Source: Actinobaculum sp. 313
GTDB taxonomy: Bacteria > Actinomycetota > Actinomycetes > Actinomycetales > Actinomycetaceae
NCBI RefSeq assembly: GCF_003073475.1
Contig: NZ_CP029033.1
Span: 2,294,001-2,358,000 of the forward strand
Direction of reading: 5' to 3'
DNA length: 64,000 bases
The notes beneath the pieces are model-generated. The model was not told the DNA's origin and made no database searches. It was given only the letters and a program-made list of their open reading frames with translations. How positions within the stretch are numbered: position 1 is the stretch's first letter; each line of letters starts with the position of its first letter. Made by a program: the position numbers and the translations under genes. Below, in pieces: positions 27,117-37,270 of the stretch.

Positions 27117-27782
27117 GTGAGTGACTCAACATCAAAACCCTTCTGGAGGCGTGCAGCCTTCGGCTGGGCTCTAATGTGGGTTGTCATTATTGTCGCCGTC
27201 GTCGTTAACACACGGGTGTATACACCGGGTGAGGAACCCGAACTCGTGGGCCGAGGAGGGAATGCGGACATTATTGACGACCCCGCCGCTTACGCCCAAG
27301 AGGAGTACAGCACCGTCATTAAACCAGCCATTGAGGACAACGCGGTTGAGCTGACAGAACTGCTCGACGCCATTGAGGCGGATGCCGATGCGGCAGGCGA
27401 AGAATACGGCGGCCGTAACGGACAGTCAGCCTGGTCGTTCCCAGTCAGCGCAACCGGGACAATCGCCGAGGGCAGCTTTGGCGAGGTCACCCTCGAAGTT
27501 GCGGGCCTCACCGAGCCTAGCGTGGGCATTCAAACCGGCCCGGCCATCACCGGCACCGCGCTGCGCGACGCGACCGGAACGATCACTTTCTCCATGTTCA
27601 CCAACCAGACGGATTTCGCCAGCGTCGCCACCGAAATCAACAACCAGATGAAAGACGACCTGTTGGCCAACGTGGACCTGACGGAGATGATCGGGCAAGA
27701 AGTCACGGTGACCGGCGCCTTCACCTACGACGACTCCGGTCACATCCTCATTACTCCGACCAGTATTGAGGTGCAGCGATGA
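27117..27782 (+). CDS. DUF2291 membrane-anchored protein of a sugar ABC operon
   Basis: 221 residues from GTG 27117, with GGAAGGAA upstream. One N-terminal membrane helix (GWALMWVVIIVAVVVNTRVY) is followed by an extracytoplasmic domain rich in beta structure (SFPVSATGTIAEGSFGEVTL, GQEVTVTGAFTYDDSGHILI). DUF2291 proteins are regularly found with RbsABC-like transporters for ribose and related sugars; their task is not known. It overlaps the ATPase gene by 4 bases (ATGA), so expression is coupled to the transporter. Confidence 0.78.
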   Translation: MSDSTSKPFWRRAAFGWALMWVVIIVAVVVNTRVYTPGEEPELVGRGGNADIIDDPAAYAQEEYSTVIKPAIEDNAVELTELLDAIEADADAAGEEYGGRNGQSAWSFPVSATGTIAEGSFGEVTLEVAGLTEPSVGIQTGPAITGTALRDATGTITFSMFTNQTDFASVATEINNQMKDDLLANVDLTEMIGQEVTVTGAFTYDDSGHILITPTSIEVQR

Positions 27783-29413
27783 CACGGGTCAGTACCGGCG
27801 CAACGACGGCGCTTGCCACGCCTGCCGAAGGTACGGATATCGCCACCGGTGAAGTCATTATGAGCGCCCGCAATGTCTCAAAGGTATACGGGGGCACCCA
27901 TGCCCTACGCAACGTGGACTTCGATATCTACAAGGGTGAAGTCACCGTGCTACTGGGCGAGAACGGTGCGGGCAAGTCCACGCTCATGAAGATCATGTCG
28001 GGCGTGGAAAGGCCCACGGCCGGATCTTTACAACTCAAAGGCCAAGAAATCGCGTTCTCTTCACCGGCTGACGCAGTTTCGCAGGGTGTTGCGATCATCC
28101 ACCAAGAGATGAATCTCTGCCTCAATATGACAATCGCCCAGAACATCTTCTTGGCGCGAGAGGTCACTCGCGGTGGCGTCGTCAATAAGCGAGAGCAAAA
28201 CAGACGCGCAGTCCTGGCACTGTCCCGGCTGGAGGAAGATATTCGGCCAGACACGTTGGTGGGTGACTTACGCCTAGGCCAGCAACAACTGGTAGAGATC
28301 GCGCGCGCACTGGAGGAGAACGCGGAGATTCTCATTATGGATGAGCCGACGTCCGCACTGTCCGTAGGCGAGGTGAAGGTTCTCTTCAAGGTGATCCGCG
28401 ATTTGACCGCCCACGGCGTCTCCATCGTCTACATCTCACATCACCTGGACGAATGTCTGGAAATCGGCGACGAAGCAGTGGTCTTGCGCGATGGAACGGT
28501 CGTCAACCATGCTCGCATGAAAGACGTTGATATGGCATGGATGATCTCCAATATGGTGGGCCGCGCCCAGGACGAGTTGCATGTTCCCGTTACCGCAACC
28601 CCCGGCGAGACAATCCTGACGATCAATAATCTCATTGTTGCCGACCCGCAGAATCCGGGACGTACCGCAGTACGCGATTTCTCGCTCGATGTACGTAAGG
28701 GAGAAGTCATTGGCATTTATGGCCTCATGGGTTCCGGCCGCACCGAGCTGCTCGAAACAATCATCGGGCGCAATAGGGCGCAGGGCGGGGCAATCGGCTT
28801 CGCGGGCCAAGAGATCACGAAAATGTCCATCGCGCAGCGCATTGCGCGCGGCATCTATCTGGTACCGGAAGACCGGCAGCGCGATGGGCTGGTACAGGGG
28901 CAGACCGTAGGTTTCAACCTATCGCTCGCATCGATTCTCGGGTTCCTCACGGGCCCCTTCGTTTCCCGCCGACGTGAGAAAGCACGTACCGCTGAGATCA
29001 CCACAAATACGCGCGTGAAGGCATCCTCTCCCAAGGCGCTGATCGGTTCGCTCTCCGGCGGCAACCAACAAAAGGTCGTTATTGGGAAGGCCCTGATGAC
29101 GGACCCTCGCCTCGTTCTCTTAGACGAGCCCACCCGCGGCATTGATATTGGTGCTAAAGCAGATATTTTCCGCTTCATGGCCGACCTCGCGGACCAGGGC
29201 ATTGCGGTCATCTTCACCACCTCTGATGTCAGTGAAGTTCTGACCTCGTGCTCACGGGTTCTTGTCGTCTCGCGCGGCCGCATCACTGCGGAATTCGCAC
29301 CGGAAGACGTCACACGCGAACGTGTGCTGGCCGCTGCGGACGACTCCCATCAAACTCTCGATTCCATCGAATCCCAGACCACATCGAATACGCAGGACGG
29401 AGCACAGAAATGA
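27779..29413 (+). CDS. Sugar ABC transporter, double ATPase subunit (RbsA-like)
   Basis: 544 residues with two ABC domains. Domain 1: GENGAGKST (about 62-70), an altered signature LRLGQQQ, and EILIMDEPTSAL. Domain 2: a degenerate P-loop GLMGSGRT, signature LSGGNQQKVVIGKAL and LVLLDEPTRGIDIGAK. This asymmetry is normal for the carbohydrate uptake transporter-2 family. It energises uptake of a monosaccharide through the permease that follows, whose start overlaps its stop (ATGA at 29410-29413). Confidence 0.93.
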   Translation: MTRVSTGATTALATPAEGTDIATGEVIMSARNVSKVYGGTHALRNVDFDIYKGEVTVLLGENGAGKSTLMKIMSGVERPTAGSLQLKGQEIAFSSPADAVSQGVAIIHQEMNLCLNMTIAQNIFLAREVTRGGVVNKREQNRRAVLALSRLEEDIRPDTLVGDLRLGQQQLVEIARALEENAEILIMDEPTSALSVGEVKVLFKVIRDLTAHGVSIVYISHHLDECLEIGDEAVVLRDGTVVNHARMKDVDMAWMISNMVGRAQDELHVPVTATPGETILTINNLIVADPQNPGRTAVRDFSLDVRKGEVIGIYGLMGSGRTELLETIIGRNRAQGGAIGFAGQEITKMSIAQRIARGIYLVPEDRQRDGLVQGQTVGFNLSLASILGFLTGPFVSRRREKARTAEITTNTRVKASSPKALIGSLSGGNQQKVVIGKALMTDPRLVLLDEPTRGIDIGAKADIFRFMADLADQGIAVIFTTSDVSEVLTSCSRVLVVSRGRITAEFAPEDVTRERVLAAADDSHQTLDSIESQTTSNTQDGAQK

Positions 29414-30612
29414 AAACCGCAGCAAAAGACCGCGAACAGAAGAAGGCATCCGGCTCGAGCCGCTTCTCCTTCTTCGCGGACCGTTCTATCGGGGAATTCC
29501 TCATGGATCAACGTGCCTTTATCGTGCTTATCGTCTTGGTCATCGTTTTTGCTGCCCTATCCAGCAACTTCCTTTCCTCTGGAAACCTGCTGACCATGAC
29601 CCGGCACGTCGCCTATAACGCACTGCTCTCCCTGGGCATGTTGCTCGTGATTATTACCGGCGGTATCGACCTGTCGGTCGGCGCCACCTTGGCCCTGTCC
29701 ACGGTAGTTGCGGGCGAACTGCTCGGCGGCGTCGGCCTGCCGTTCATTAGCAAGACGGCCTACCCCTCTGTGGTCGCCGTCGTCATTATCTGCATGCTAG
29801 TAGGCGCCTTTGTCGGGTGGATCAACGGCCAGCTCATCACGCGATTCAACATTGCGCCCTTCATCGCGACTCTCGGCACGATGTACATGGCCCGCGGTAC
29901 GGCACAGCTCATTTCCAACGGAGCGACCTACCCGCATCTGCAGGGAGATGCCGCGCTGGGTAACACGGGCTTCTCCTTCCTGGGATCTGGGAAATTGCTC
30001 GGATTGCCCACCCAGATCTGGATCATGATTCTGATCGCCATCATCGTCTGGTTCATACTCAACAAGTCACCGTTCGGGACGTGGCTGTACGCAACCGGCG
30101 GAAATGCTCGTGCTGCGGGACTCTCCGGAGTACCGGTACGCAGGGTGACCGTTCGGGTTTATGTCATCTCGGGCACCCTGGCGGCCCTGGCAGGCCTCAT
30201 CATTGCCTCCGAGTTAACTTCGGGAGGCCCGCAGTTGGGAACCACCTTCGAAATGAACGCCATCGCCGCCGTCGTTATTGGTGGGGCATCGCTCGCCGGC
30301 GGACGCGGCAATGTCAAAGGCGCTCTGATTGGAGCCTTCGTGATCGGCTTCCTCTCCGATGGACTTACGCTCGTCGGTATTTCCACCTTCTGGCAGACCT
30401 TCATTAAGGGCCTGATTATCGTCCTCGCCGTCATGCTGGACCAGGCGCAGGAACGGCTGAAGAACGCCCGTGCCGCAGCGGCGGCAGCGGCGAGTGTACG
30501 CGCAGAACGAGGAGAACCAGCGCAAGATCCGGACCCCGAACCCAAGGGCTCATCCGACTCAGTCGGCACGCAGTCTCCAGAACCATCCGATTCAGTCACA
30601 ACCCACAAGTAA
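29410..30612 (+). CDS. Sugar ABC transporter permease (RbsC-like)
   Basis: 400 residues from ATG 29410. Eight to ten membrane helices and the family signature ELTSGGPQLGTTFEMNAIAA followed by VVIGGASLAGGRGNVKG. LVIITGGIDLSVGATLALS is the conserved first block. The C-terminal 50 residues are an unusual hydrophilic Ala/Glu/Pro/Ser tail (GEPAQDPDPEPKGSSDSVG) that should be cytoplasmic or disordered. It pairs with the double ATPase and binding protein on either side. The sugar is unknown from this gene alone. Confidence 0.92.
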   Translation: MKTAAKDREQKKASGSSRFSFFADRSIGEFLMDQRAFIVLIVLVIVFAALSSNFLSSGNLLTMTRHVAYNALLSLGMLLVIITGGIDLSVGATLALSTVVAGELLGGVGLPFISKTAYPSVVAVVIICMLVGAFVGWINGQLITRFNIAPFIATLGTMYMARGTAQLISNGATYPHLQGDAALGNTGFSFLGSGKLLGLPTQIWIMILIAIIVWFILNKSPFGTWLYATGGNARAAGLSGVPVRRVTVRVYVISGTLAALAGLIIASELTSGGPQLGTTFEMNAIAAVVIGGASLAGGRGNVKGALIGAFVIGFLSDGLTLVGISTFWQTFIKGLIIVLAVMLDQAQERLKNARAAAAAAASVRAERGEPAQDPDPEPKGSSDSVGTQSPEPSDSVTTHK

Positions 30613-30707
30613 GTACCGCGCGGAGTCGGTACCTACGACCCGTTCGCATACCGGCTCCCGCCTTCAACCGGGCGCGCTGCAGCGCCCACAACCACAAGGA
30701 GATCAAC

Positions 30708-31709
30708 ATGAAACGCAATCGACTGATCCGGGCGGCCGCCGCCCTCGCGGCTTTCACGCTCGGTTTGGCGGGCTGCTCGTCCGATAATTCGTCCGACGGC
30801 GGCTCCGGCGGTGAAAGTTCCGCCGTCGAAACTCACGAGGCGGGCGGCCTGATCGCTATCATTACGCCCTCGCACGATAATCCCTTCTTCAAAGCGGAGT
30901 CCGACGCCGCCGTGGCGAAGGCGCAGGAGCTCGGCTACGATACTTCCGCAAATTCGCATGACGACGATCCCAACAAGCAGTCCGAGCTGATTGACACCGC
31001 TATTTCGCAGGGCGCCGTCGCCATTATTCTCGATAATGCCGGTGCCGATGTCACCACTGGCGCAGTGCAGAAGGCGGTGGATGCCGGCATTCCCGTGTTC
31101 CTCATCGACCGCGAGATCAATGAGACGGGTATTGCCACCTCGCAAATTGTCGCCAATAACTCCCAGGGTGCCGCCCTCGTCGGGGAAGCCTTTGCCACCG
31201 AGTTAGAGGGACAAGGCAAGTACGTGGAACTACTAGGGCGCGAGACCGATACCAATGCACAGGTTCGCTCCACCGCCTTCCACTCGGTACTCGATCAGTA
31301 CGAGGATCTGGAGATGGTTGGGCAAGAAACCGCCAACTGGGATCAGCAGGAGGCATTCACCAAAACGGAGACGCTACTCCAGCAGCACCCGGACCTGGAT
31401 GGCATTATCGCCGGAAACGACACCATGGCGGTAGGCGCCGTTGCCGCCGTCGAGGCAGCTGGGAAAAGTGACCAGGTGACGGTGGCCGGTTTCGATGGTT
31501 CCCCGGACGCCGTCGAAGCCATTAAGGATGGCAAGATGCTGGCCACCGGTATGCAACCTGCCGTCGCCATCGCCGAAATGTCGGTGGAGCAGGCCGATCT
31601 ATACATCCGCACCGGTTCTACCGGGGAGGACGAGAAGCAGTCCATTGACTGCGTGCTCATTGACGCTACAAACGCGGACAAATACACCCTTTTCGAGCTA
31701 TCCGAATAA
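30708..31709 (+). CDS. Sugar ABC transporter substrate-binding lipoprotein (RbsB-like)
   Basis: 333 residues behind AAGGAGATCAAC. A lipoprotein signal with lipobox LAGC (cysteine about residue 23) is followed by a Ser/Gly linker and a type-1 periplasmic-binding fold: IAIITPSHDNPFFKAESDAA, QGAVAIILDNAGADVT, IPVFLIDREINETG, DGIIAGNDTMAVGAVAAVEA, VAGFDGSPDA. It is held on the outer face of the cytoplasmic membrane and delivers a monosaccharide to the permease. The fold is that of ribose/allose/apiose binders; the ligand is not determined. Confidence 0.92.
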   Translation: MKRNRLIRAAAALAAFTLGLAGCSSDNSSDGGSGGESSAVETHEAGGLIAIITPSHDNPFFKAESDAAVAKAQELGYDTSANSHDDDPNKQSELIDTAISQGAVAIILDNAGADVTTGAVQKAVDAGIPVFLIDREINETGIATSQIVANNSQGAALVGEAFATELEGQGKYVELLGRETDTNAQVRSTAFHSVLDQYEDLEMVGQETANWDQQEAFTKTETLLQQHPDLDGIIAGNDTMAVGAVAAVEAAGKSDQVTVAGFDGSPDAVEAIKDGKMLATGMQPAVAIAEMSVEQADLYIRTGSTGEDEKQSIDCVLIDATNADKYTLFELSE

Positions 31710-31841
31710 CACGCTGTACGGGCCGGGCATAGGCACCGCACGCCCAACCCGGCCCGTACACCTCAACAGGAAAACAGTGTTCGGGTCGAAGGCCTCTTTT
31801 GTCGCATCAACCCGTACACATGCACACAGAAAGATAACATC

Positions 31842-32831
31842 ATGACACAATATCCAGAATTCGGCGCCGGCCTCTGGCATTTCGCCACCTATGTAGACCG
31901 GTACGCCGTTGACCGTTACGGCGACCCGCGCGGCACACTTGAGCAGATCGAGTTGGCGGGAAAGGTCAAGGACCTCAGCTGGGTCGATATCAATTACCCC
32001 TTCAGCCCAGGCGTTACCGTCGATGAGGTCAAGGACGCGCTAAAGGCCAACAATCTCAAATGTGTGGGCATCACCCCGGAGATCTACCTGCGCGATCACG
32101 TCCGGGGCGCATTTACGAACCCCGACGACGCCGCCCGGCGTCGTGCCATCGACATCATGCAGGCGGGAGCCGACATGGTGCGTGAACTCGGTGCGCGCTA
32201 CGTGAAGACGTGGCCAGGCCAAGACGGATGGGATTATCCTTTCCAGGTCGACTACCACGATGTGTGGAAGAAGTCGGTCGACGCCATGCGGGAGCTGGCC
32301 ATCAACAATCCCGACCTCAACTTCGTCATCGAATACAAACCGCGCGAACCACGTAACCACATGATCTGGAACAACGCCTCACGCACCATCCTCGGTATTC
32401 AGGAAATGGGCGTGGACAATGTTGGCGTTCTCCTCGATTTCGGGCACTCCCTCTTCGGCGGAGAGACGCCGTCAGATGAGGCACAGCTGCTGATCGACCA
32501 CGGCAAGCTATTCGCCATGGACGTGAACGATAACTTCCGTGGCTGGGATGACGACCTGGTTGTCGGAACGGTTCATCCCATCGAAATCCTGGAGTTCTTC
32601 TACACCTTGAAGAAGAACAACTGGGAAGGCGTGTGGCAGTTGGACGAGTTCCCCTTCCGCGAAGACGTGGTGGAGGCCGCCAACCTCGGCATCGACTTCC
32701 TCAAGGCCATTTGTCGCACCCTTGAAGTCATCGACATGGACGCCATCGCGCAGGCGCAGGCCGCACAGGACGCCATCGCCGTGCAGCGCATGGTGCAAAA
32801 GGCGCTCTTCTCGTCCATGGCGGGTGAGTGA
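31842..32831 (+). CDS. Xylose-isomerase-like TIM-barrel sugar isomerase (apiose isomerase candidate)
   Basis: 329 residues. It begins [20 protein letters not shown] and has the metal-ligand pattern of sugar isomerases: an acidic residue in [16 protein letters not shown] (about 206-209), [15 protein letters not shown], and a final acidic ligand in [11 protein letters not shown]. Such enzymes convert aldoses to ketoses using a divalent metal. In the D-apiose pathway this step makes D-apulose, the substrate for the FGGY kinase. The gene overlaps the transketolase subunit (GTGA at 32828-32831), which ties it to that pathway. L-rhamnose-type isomerases share the EYKPREPR block, so the substrate is inference. 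Confidence 0.82.
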   Translation: MTQYPEFGAGLWHFATYVDRYAVDRYGDPRGTLEQIELAGKVKDLSWVDINYPFSPGVTVDEVKDALKANNLKCVGITPEIYLRDHVRGAFTNPDDAARRRAIDIMQAGADMVRELGARYVKTWPGQDGWDYPFQVDYHDVWKKSVDAMRELAINNPDLNFVIEYKPREPRNHMIWNNASRTILGIQEMGVDNVGVLLDFGHSLFGGETPSDEAQLLIDHGKLFAMDVNDNFRGWDDDLVVGTVHPIEILEFFYTLKKNNWEGVWQLDEFPFREDVVEAANLGIDFLKAICRTLEVIDMDAIAQAQAAQDAIAVQRMVQKALFSSMAGE

Positions 32832-33715
32832 GGATGCTGTATCCTCCCACTGATCGGCAACCCTGGATCGGGCGGATTGACCGGGATTCCCCGGCAGAAC
32901 TCGTTGGCGCCCTCAAGCAGGCCGCCAACGAGATACGCAAGCGCGATCTTCGCCTGGTACATGAGGCCGGGGCGGGGCACATCGGGGGCTCGTTGGGAGC
33001 CGCCGATATTCTGACCACGTTGTATTTGCATTCCCTGCATGTTGCACCTGAACGGGTGAGCGATCCCGAACGTGATCGCTTCATTCTCTCTAAGGGGCAT
33101 ATCGCCGGGATGTTATATGTGGTGTTAGCCGCGCGCGGATTCATCGACCCTGAAGAACTCCCGACCTTCCTACAGCCGGAATCCGACCTCGATGGCCACC
33201 CTTCGCGTACCGGGGTGGCAGCCGTTGAGGCCAATACGGGTCCGCTCGGGCATGGTCTTCCCATCGCCGCCGGGCACGCCATGGCGGCACGCCTCGACGG
33301 TTCGCCGCGACGCACCTTCGTACTCACCGGCGACGGTGAGCTGCAAGAAGGGTCCAACTGGGAGGCTCTGATGTTTGCTGGGCACCAAAAGCTCGGCAAC
33401 TTGACCGTGATTATTGATCGGAATCGCCTGCAGCAGGGTGCCAGAGTGGCAGACACTAACACCTTGGAGCCATTGGCTGACAAACTTGCTGCCTTCAATT
33501 TCGAAGTCATCGAGGTTAACGGCAATGAGATAGCCGAGTTGCTGGAGGTATTTGATGCGCCAACGCGCGACGGCGCCAAACCGCGGGCCGTCATCGCGCA
33601 TACCAACAAGGGACATCCGATCAGCTTCATGTCTGACAACGTCGCCTGGCACCACAAAGTGCCCGACGACAAGCAGTACACACAGGCTATGGAAGAGTTG
33701 GAGGTGATCTCATGA
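32828..33715 (+). CDS. Transketolase N-terminal subunit
   Basis: 295 residues from GTG 32828, overlapping the isomerase stop; ATG 32834 is an alternative. The thiamine-diphosphate half of a split transketolase: [56 protein letters not shown], and the TPP/Mg motif [20 protein letters not shown] ending in IDRN. Two-gene transketolases occur in dedicated catabolic islands, including apulose-4-phosphate transketolase (AptA/AptB). The next gene, overlapping in ATGA, is the partner subunit. Confidence 0.9.
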   Translation: MRMLYPPTDRQPWIGRIDRDSPAELVGALKQAANEIRKRDLRLVHEAGAGHIGGSLGAADILTTLYLHSLHVAPERVSDPERDRFILSKGHIAGMLYVVLAARGFIDPEELPTFLQPESDLDGHPSRTGVAAVEANTGPLGHGLPIAAGHAMAARLDGSPRRTFVLTGDGELQEGSNWEALMFAGHQKLGNLTVIIDRNRLQQGARVADTNTLEPLADKLAAFNFEVIEVNGNEIAELLEVFDAPTRDGAKPRAVIAHTNKGHPISFMSDNVAWHHKVPDDKQYTQAMEELEVIS

Positions 33716-34652
33716 CTGACGCAGCGCGCGACCCACGTGACGGTTTCGTTGCCGCCCTCCTAGAGCTGGCACAAGCAGACCCGCGCATTACAGTCGTCGT
33801 CAATGATTCCGTCGGCTCCTCGAAACTCGGTCCGTTCCAGGACGCCTACCCGGATCGCCTGATCAACGTTGGCATAGCGGAACAGAACCTTGTTGGTGTG
33901 GGCGCGGGACTGGCCAACGGTGGACGCATCCCCTTCGTGTCCGGTGCCGGGTCGTTCCTCTCCGCCCGTTCAATGGAACAGGTGAAGATCGATGTCGGCT
34001 ACGCACAGAACAATATCAAGTTGTGTGCACAGAGCCCCGGCTACGCCTATGGGAACCTGGGTGCCACCCACCATTCGGCGGAGGATCTCGCCTGGATGCG
34101 TGCCATCCCCGGTATGACAGTTCTGAATCCCGGAGACTGCCGGGAAACCGCTGCCGCAGTGCGTTGGGCTGCCGCATACGAGGGCCGGTCTATATCCGTA
34201 TCCCTCGATTGAAGGTCGCCGACTTCACGCCCGATGCCCCCTTCGAGGCGGGAAAGGCACTGCGCCTGCACGATGGCGGGGATGTCACCATCATTTCCAC
34301 CGGTATCGTGACGCCGCGAGCTCTCGCGGCTGCCGAGAACTTGACAGCCGACGGCATTTCGGCGCGCGTACTGCACATGCCCTGCGTAAAACCGCTGGAT
34401 ACGGAGGCGATAGCAACAGCGGCACAGGAGACCGGTGCGATTGTCACCGTCGAAGAGGGCACGACGGTGGGCGCCCTCGGCGGTGCGGTATGTGAGCTGG
34501 TCACGGAGATCAGCCCCATCCCGGTACGCCGTTTGGGTGTACCCGACGAGTTCCCGCCCACCGGATCCGAAACATGGATTCTCGACCATTACGGGGTGAG
34601 CGCTGCAGGAATCAGCTGTGCGGCGCGGGCCTTACTGGAGTTGACGAAGTAA
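33712..34652 (+). CDS. Transketolase C-terminal subunit, one-base frameshift
   Basis: Partner of the preceding subunit. It has the pyrimidine-binding domain with catalytic glutamate in INVGIAEQNLVGVGAGLANG, then GATHHSAEDLAWMRAIPGM. The frame breaks after AAAYEG: one base is missing in GGGCC at 34183-34185, and the other frame continues PVYIRIPRLKVADFTPDAPF and VTIISTGIVTPRALAAAENL to the end. Restored length is about 313 residues, normal. Without the correction the protein would lose its whole C-terminal domain. Both parts are well conserved, so the break is probably a sequence error. Confidence 0.88.
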
Positions 34653-34706
34653 AGTAAGGGCAGGATTTACACTTGCTGAGACCGTCTGCGGCGAGGAGGG
34701 AGACAC

Positions 34707-35704
34707 ATGGGCACCAGTAACCAGAATGCGCAGGCGCCTTCTCTCGCCGCAGTCGTCTCAACTGATCAACTTCGCTTGATAACCCGCACGGCACGCCTTT
34801 ATCACGAACGTGGCCTGAAACAGCAGGAAATCGCAACCAAACTCAACGTCTCGCAAGCGCGCGTTTCGCGCATGTTGAAACAGGCCGTTGAGCTGGGCCT
34901 GGTCAAGACGGTAGTGACGGTTCCCGCCGAGGTCTTCCCAGAAGTGGAGGAGAAACTCGAACAACATTTTTCACTGGATCAGGTTGTGGTGGTCGAATCG
35001 CATGCCGACTACAACATTGTGTTGGATCGGATGGGGCAGCAACCGCTCGCTTTTTGGAATCGGCACTGGCGAAGGATGACATCGTCGGTATTTCTTCGTG
35101 GAGTGAATCGATCTTGCTTGCGGCGCGGGCGCTGCGACCCAGCGCAAGCGTGGGCTGCCGTTCCATTGTGCAAATGGTGGGAGGTGTGGGTAATACCGAA
35201 GTCCAGATGGCCGCAACCGAGATCATGCAGATACTGGCGCACCGCCTGCGCGCCGAACCGGTCTTCATGCTTACACCCGCGGTGCTTGATTCCAAACATG
35301 CACGCGAAACGCTGGGTAGCGATTCAATGATTCGCCGTGTGACAAAACTATGGAATCAACTGGATATCGCCATTTTCGGCGTCGGAGCGCTAGCCCCCTC
35401 TCCCCTGCTCGCACGATCCTGGAACTTCTACCAGCCCGGTGATCGCGATACTTTGCGCAGCGCCGGTGCGGTAGGGGATGTGTGCGTGCGCTACTTCGAC
35501 GCGAACGGAGAGCCTGTTCGCGGTGTCTTCGATGAGCGTGTCATGTCCATTGAGCGAGATCAGCTGCTACGGGTTCCCCGCCGCGTTGCAGTGGCGGGCG
35601 GTCCCGACAAATACGAGGCGGTCCGCGCCTGCCTACGCGGCGGGTGGGCGACCACACTTATCACCGACTCCGACACGGCAACCCAGCTCGCGGATGAAAT
35701 CTAA
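34707..35704 (+). CDS. SorC-family sugar-responsive regulator, one-base frameshift
   Basis: Start ATG 34707 behind GAGGAGGGA. An N-terminal helix-turn-helix (HERGLKQQEIATKLNVSQAR, VSRMLKQAVELGLVKT) is followed by a SorC effector domain (GISSWSESILLAARALRP, VGCRSIVQMVGGVGNTEVQM, DIAIFGVGALAPSPLLA, RRVAVAGGPDKYEAVRACLR). The run TTTTT at 35051-35055 should have six T: AFLESALAKDD then reads through, giving about 332 residues. SorC proteins sense phosphorylated sugars. It lies inside the island on the same strand, and TGAATAAACATTCA at the island promoter is a plausible operator. Confidence 0.85.
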
Positions 35705-35786
35705 AGCCAAGTGTTTCAATACACCGCGCTAAACGGCATCACAACAGCATCAATCAGCAACAGTGCAAACATCGAAGGAGAAGTTC

Positions 35787-36212
35787 ATGCTGAAGAATAT
35801 CGATCCTCGTTTACACCCCGATCTGCTTTACGTCCTCGCGCGTATGGGCCACGGTGATCGGCTCGCCGTCGTCGACCGGAACTTTCCCGCCGAGTCGCTG
35901 GGCAGAGAAGTGGTTCGCCTTGACGGGCTGGATATCCCGTCGGCTCTCGAAGCGTTACTGACGGTGTTCCCCATCGACACCTTCATCGACCAGCCGGTCG
36001 CCGTCATGCTTGATGTACAAGCGCCGGATGTGCGCCCGAATGTGCAGGCGAAAGCGCTGGCGCAGATTGAGGCCGTCGAGCAACGTCCCATCGGCGTGGA
36101 AGGCCTCGAACGTTTCGAGTTCTACCAGCGCACGAAGTCGTGTTACGCAGTTTTGACGACGACGGAGGACCGCCCTTACGGATGCTTCATTCTGACCAAG
36201 GGCGTGGTATGA
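35787..36212 (+). CDS. RbsD/FucU-family sugar mutarotase
   Basis: 141 residues from ATG 35787, behind AAGGAG. It begins MLKNIDPRLHPDLLYVLARM, then GHGDRLAVVDRNFPAES, and ends FYQRTKSCYAVLTTTEDRPY: the FucU/RbsD layout with the catalytic His (GHGD) and C-terminal Tyr positions. The family equilibrates anomers of sugars such as fucose or ribose in the cytoplasm so that the correct form reaches the isomerase or kinase. Its presence suggests an aldose that forms a ring, consistent with ribose or apiose. Confidence 0.85.
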   Translation: MLKNIDPRLHPDLLYVLARMGHGDRLAVVDRNFPAESLGREVVRLDGLDIPSALEALLTVFPIDTFIDQPVAVMLDVQAPDVRPNVQAKALAQIEAVEQRPIGVEGLERFEFYQRTKSCYAVLTTTEDRPYGCFILTKGVV

Positions 36213-36352
36213 CCCTCGCTCGCTGCGCTTCACGTACCGCCGGGCGGCTCCGGTGTTGTTCATCCATTTCATTGCGGCATTCCGCCAAAGAATCGGACAA
36301 GCATGCATAAGCTTGTCTTGCGGGACCAAGCTGACAAAGCAAAGGAACTGAT

Positions 36353-37270
36353 ATGGCAAAAGTAGTAGTCCTCGGCTCAATCAACCAGGACGTAACAGTC
36401 ACATGCAAGCGTGCCCCGCTGGTGGGGGAAACGGTACATGGAACCTCCGTTGAATACTTTCCCGGAGGTAAGGGCTCCAATCAGGCGGTCGCAAGTGCCC
36501 GCTTTGGGGCAACAGTCGCATTCATCGGCTGCGTCGGCAATGAGTCGGCAGGCCAGGTCATGCTCTCCAACTTCGATATCAATGGAATTGATCGTTCCGC
36601 GGTACGCGTATGCGAAGATGCGCCTACCGGCACTGCTTTGATCACCATTGACGGAACGGGTGACAACTCCATCGTCGTCGTTCCCGGTGCAAACGAACAG
36701 GTGGGAGCAGAAGATGTCGAAGCACTGCGCGACGGCGGCTTCGGAGCGGGGGACGTGCTCGTCTGCCAGCTTGAGGTGCCACGCGCCACCGTGGCCGCAG
36801 CGTTGCGCCTCGGCCACAAACTGGGCATGACCACGGTGCTGAACGCTGCACCAGCTGACGATGTGCGCGATCTTCTGGATGTCATCGACGTCCTCACAAC
36901 CAATGAAATGGAGATCCAGCCCAATATCGGTGGAGATTTTTCCAGCCGTGACGAGCTTACAGAGCGCGTGGGAGAGCTGGCTCGAAGCACCGACACCGCC
37001 GTTGTGGTGACCCTCGGCGGCGAAGGATGCGTCGCGGTCGCGGGAAACGATGTGGCGGATATACGTGCACGCAGTGTGGATGTTGTGGATACCACAGGTG
37101 CCGGGGACACCTTCGTCGGAGTTCTCGCTGCGGTGCTGGCCGATGGCGAGTCTCTTCCCGAGGCTGTGGAGGTAGCCTCTGCCGCCGGTTCTTTAGCGAC
37201 GACGAAGAAGGGCGCCCAGTCCGGCATGCCGACCCGCGCAGAAGTCGCGGATTTCCAGGCCCAAGCATAG
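36353..37270 (+). CDS. rbsK: Ribokinase-like PfkB sugar kinase
   Basis: 305 residues behind AAAGGAACTGAT. Motifs: LGSINQDVTVTCKRAPLVGE, YFPGGKGSNQAVASARFGA, LNAAPADDV, TLGGEGCVAV and the catalytic DTTGAGDTFVGVLAAVL. PfkB kinases of this type phosphorylate ribose on O5; related members use other sugars. Last gene of the island. With RbsD and an RbsABC-type transporter it could support growth on ribose, so the island may handle two sugars, or this kinase may act on a side product. The ribokinase assignment is by family only. Confidence 0.83.
   Translation: MAKVVVLGSINQDVTVTCKRAPLVGETVHGTSVEYFPGGKGSNQAVASARFGATVAFIGCVGNESAGQVMLSNFDINGIDRSAVRVCEDAPTGTALITIDGTGDNSIVVVPGANEQVGAEDVEALRDGGFGAGDVLVCQLEVPRATVAAALRLGHKLGMTTVLNAAPADDVRDLLDVIDVLTTNEMEIQPNIGGDFSSRDELTERVGELARSTDTAVVVTLGGEGCVAVAGNDVADIRARSVDVVDTTGAGDTFVGVLAAVLADGESLPEAVEVASAAGSLATTKKGAQSGMPTRAEVADFQAQA

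Noticed and set aside
274-35704. Programmed ribosomal frameshifting in metX, ppdK, fhs, transketolase or SorC
   Set aside because: The genes are unrelated, none belongs to a family known for frameshifting, the sites share no slippery heptamer with a downstream structure, and each needs the same one-base correction.
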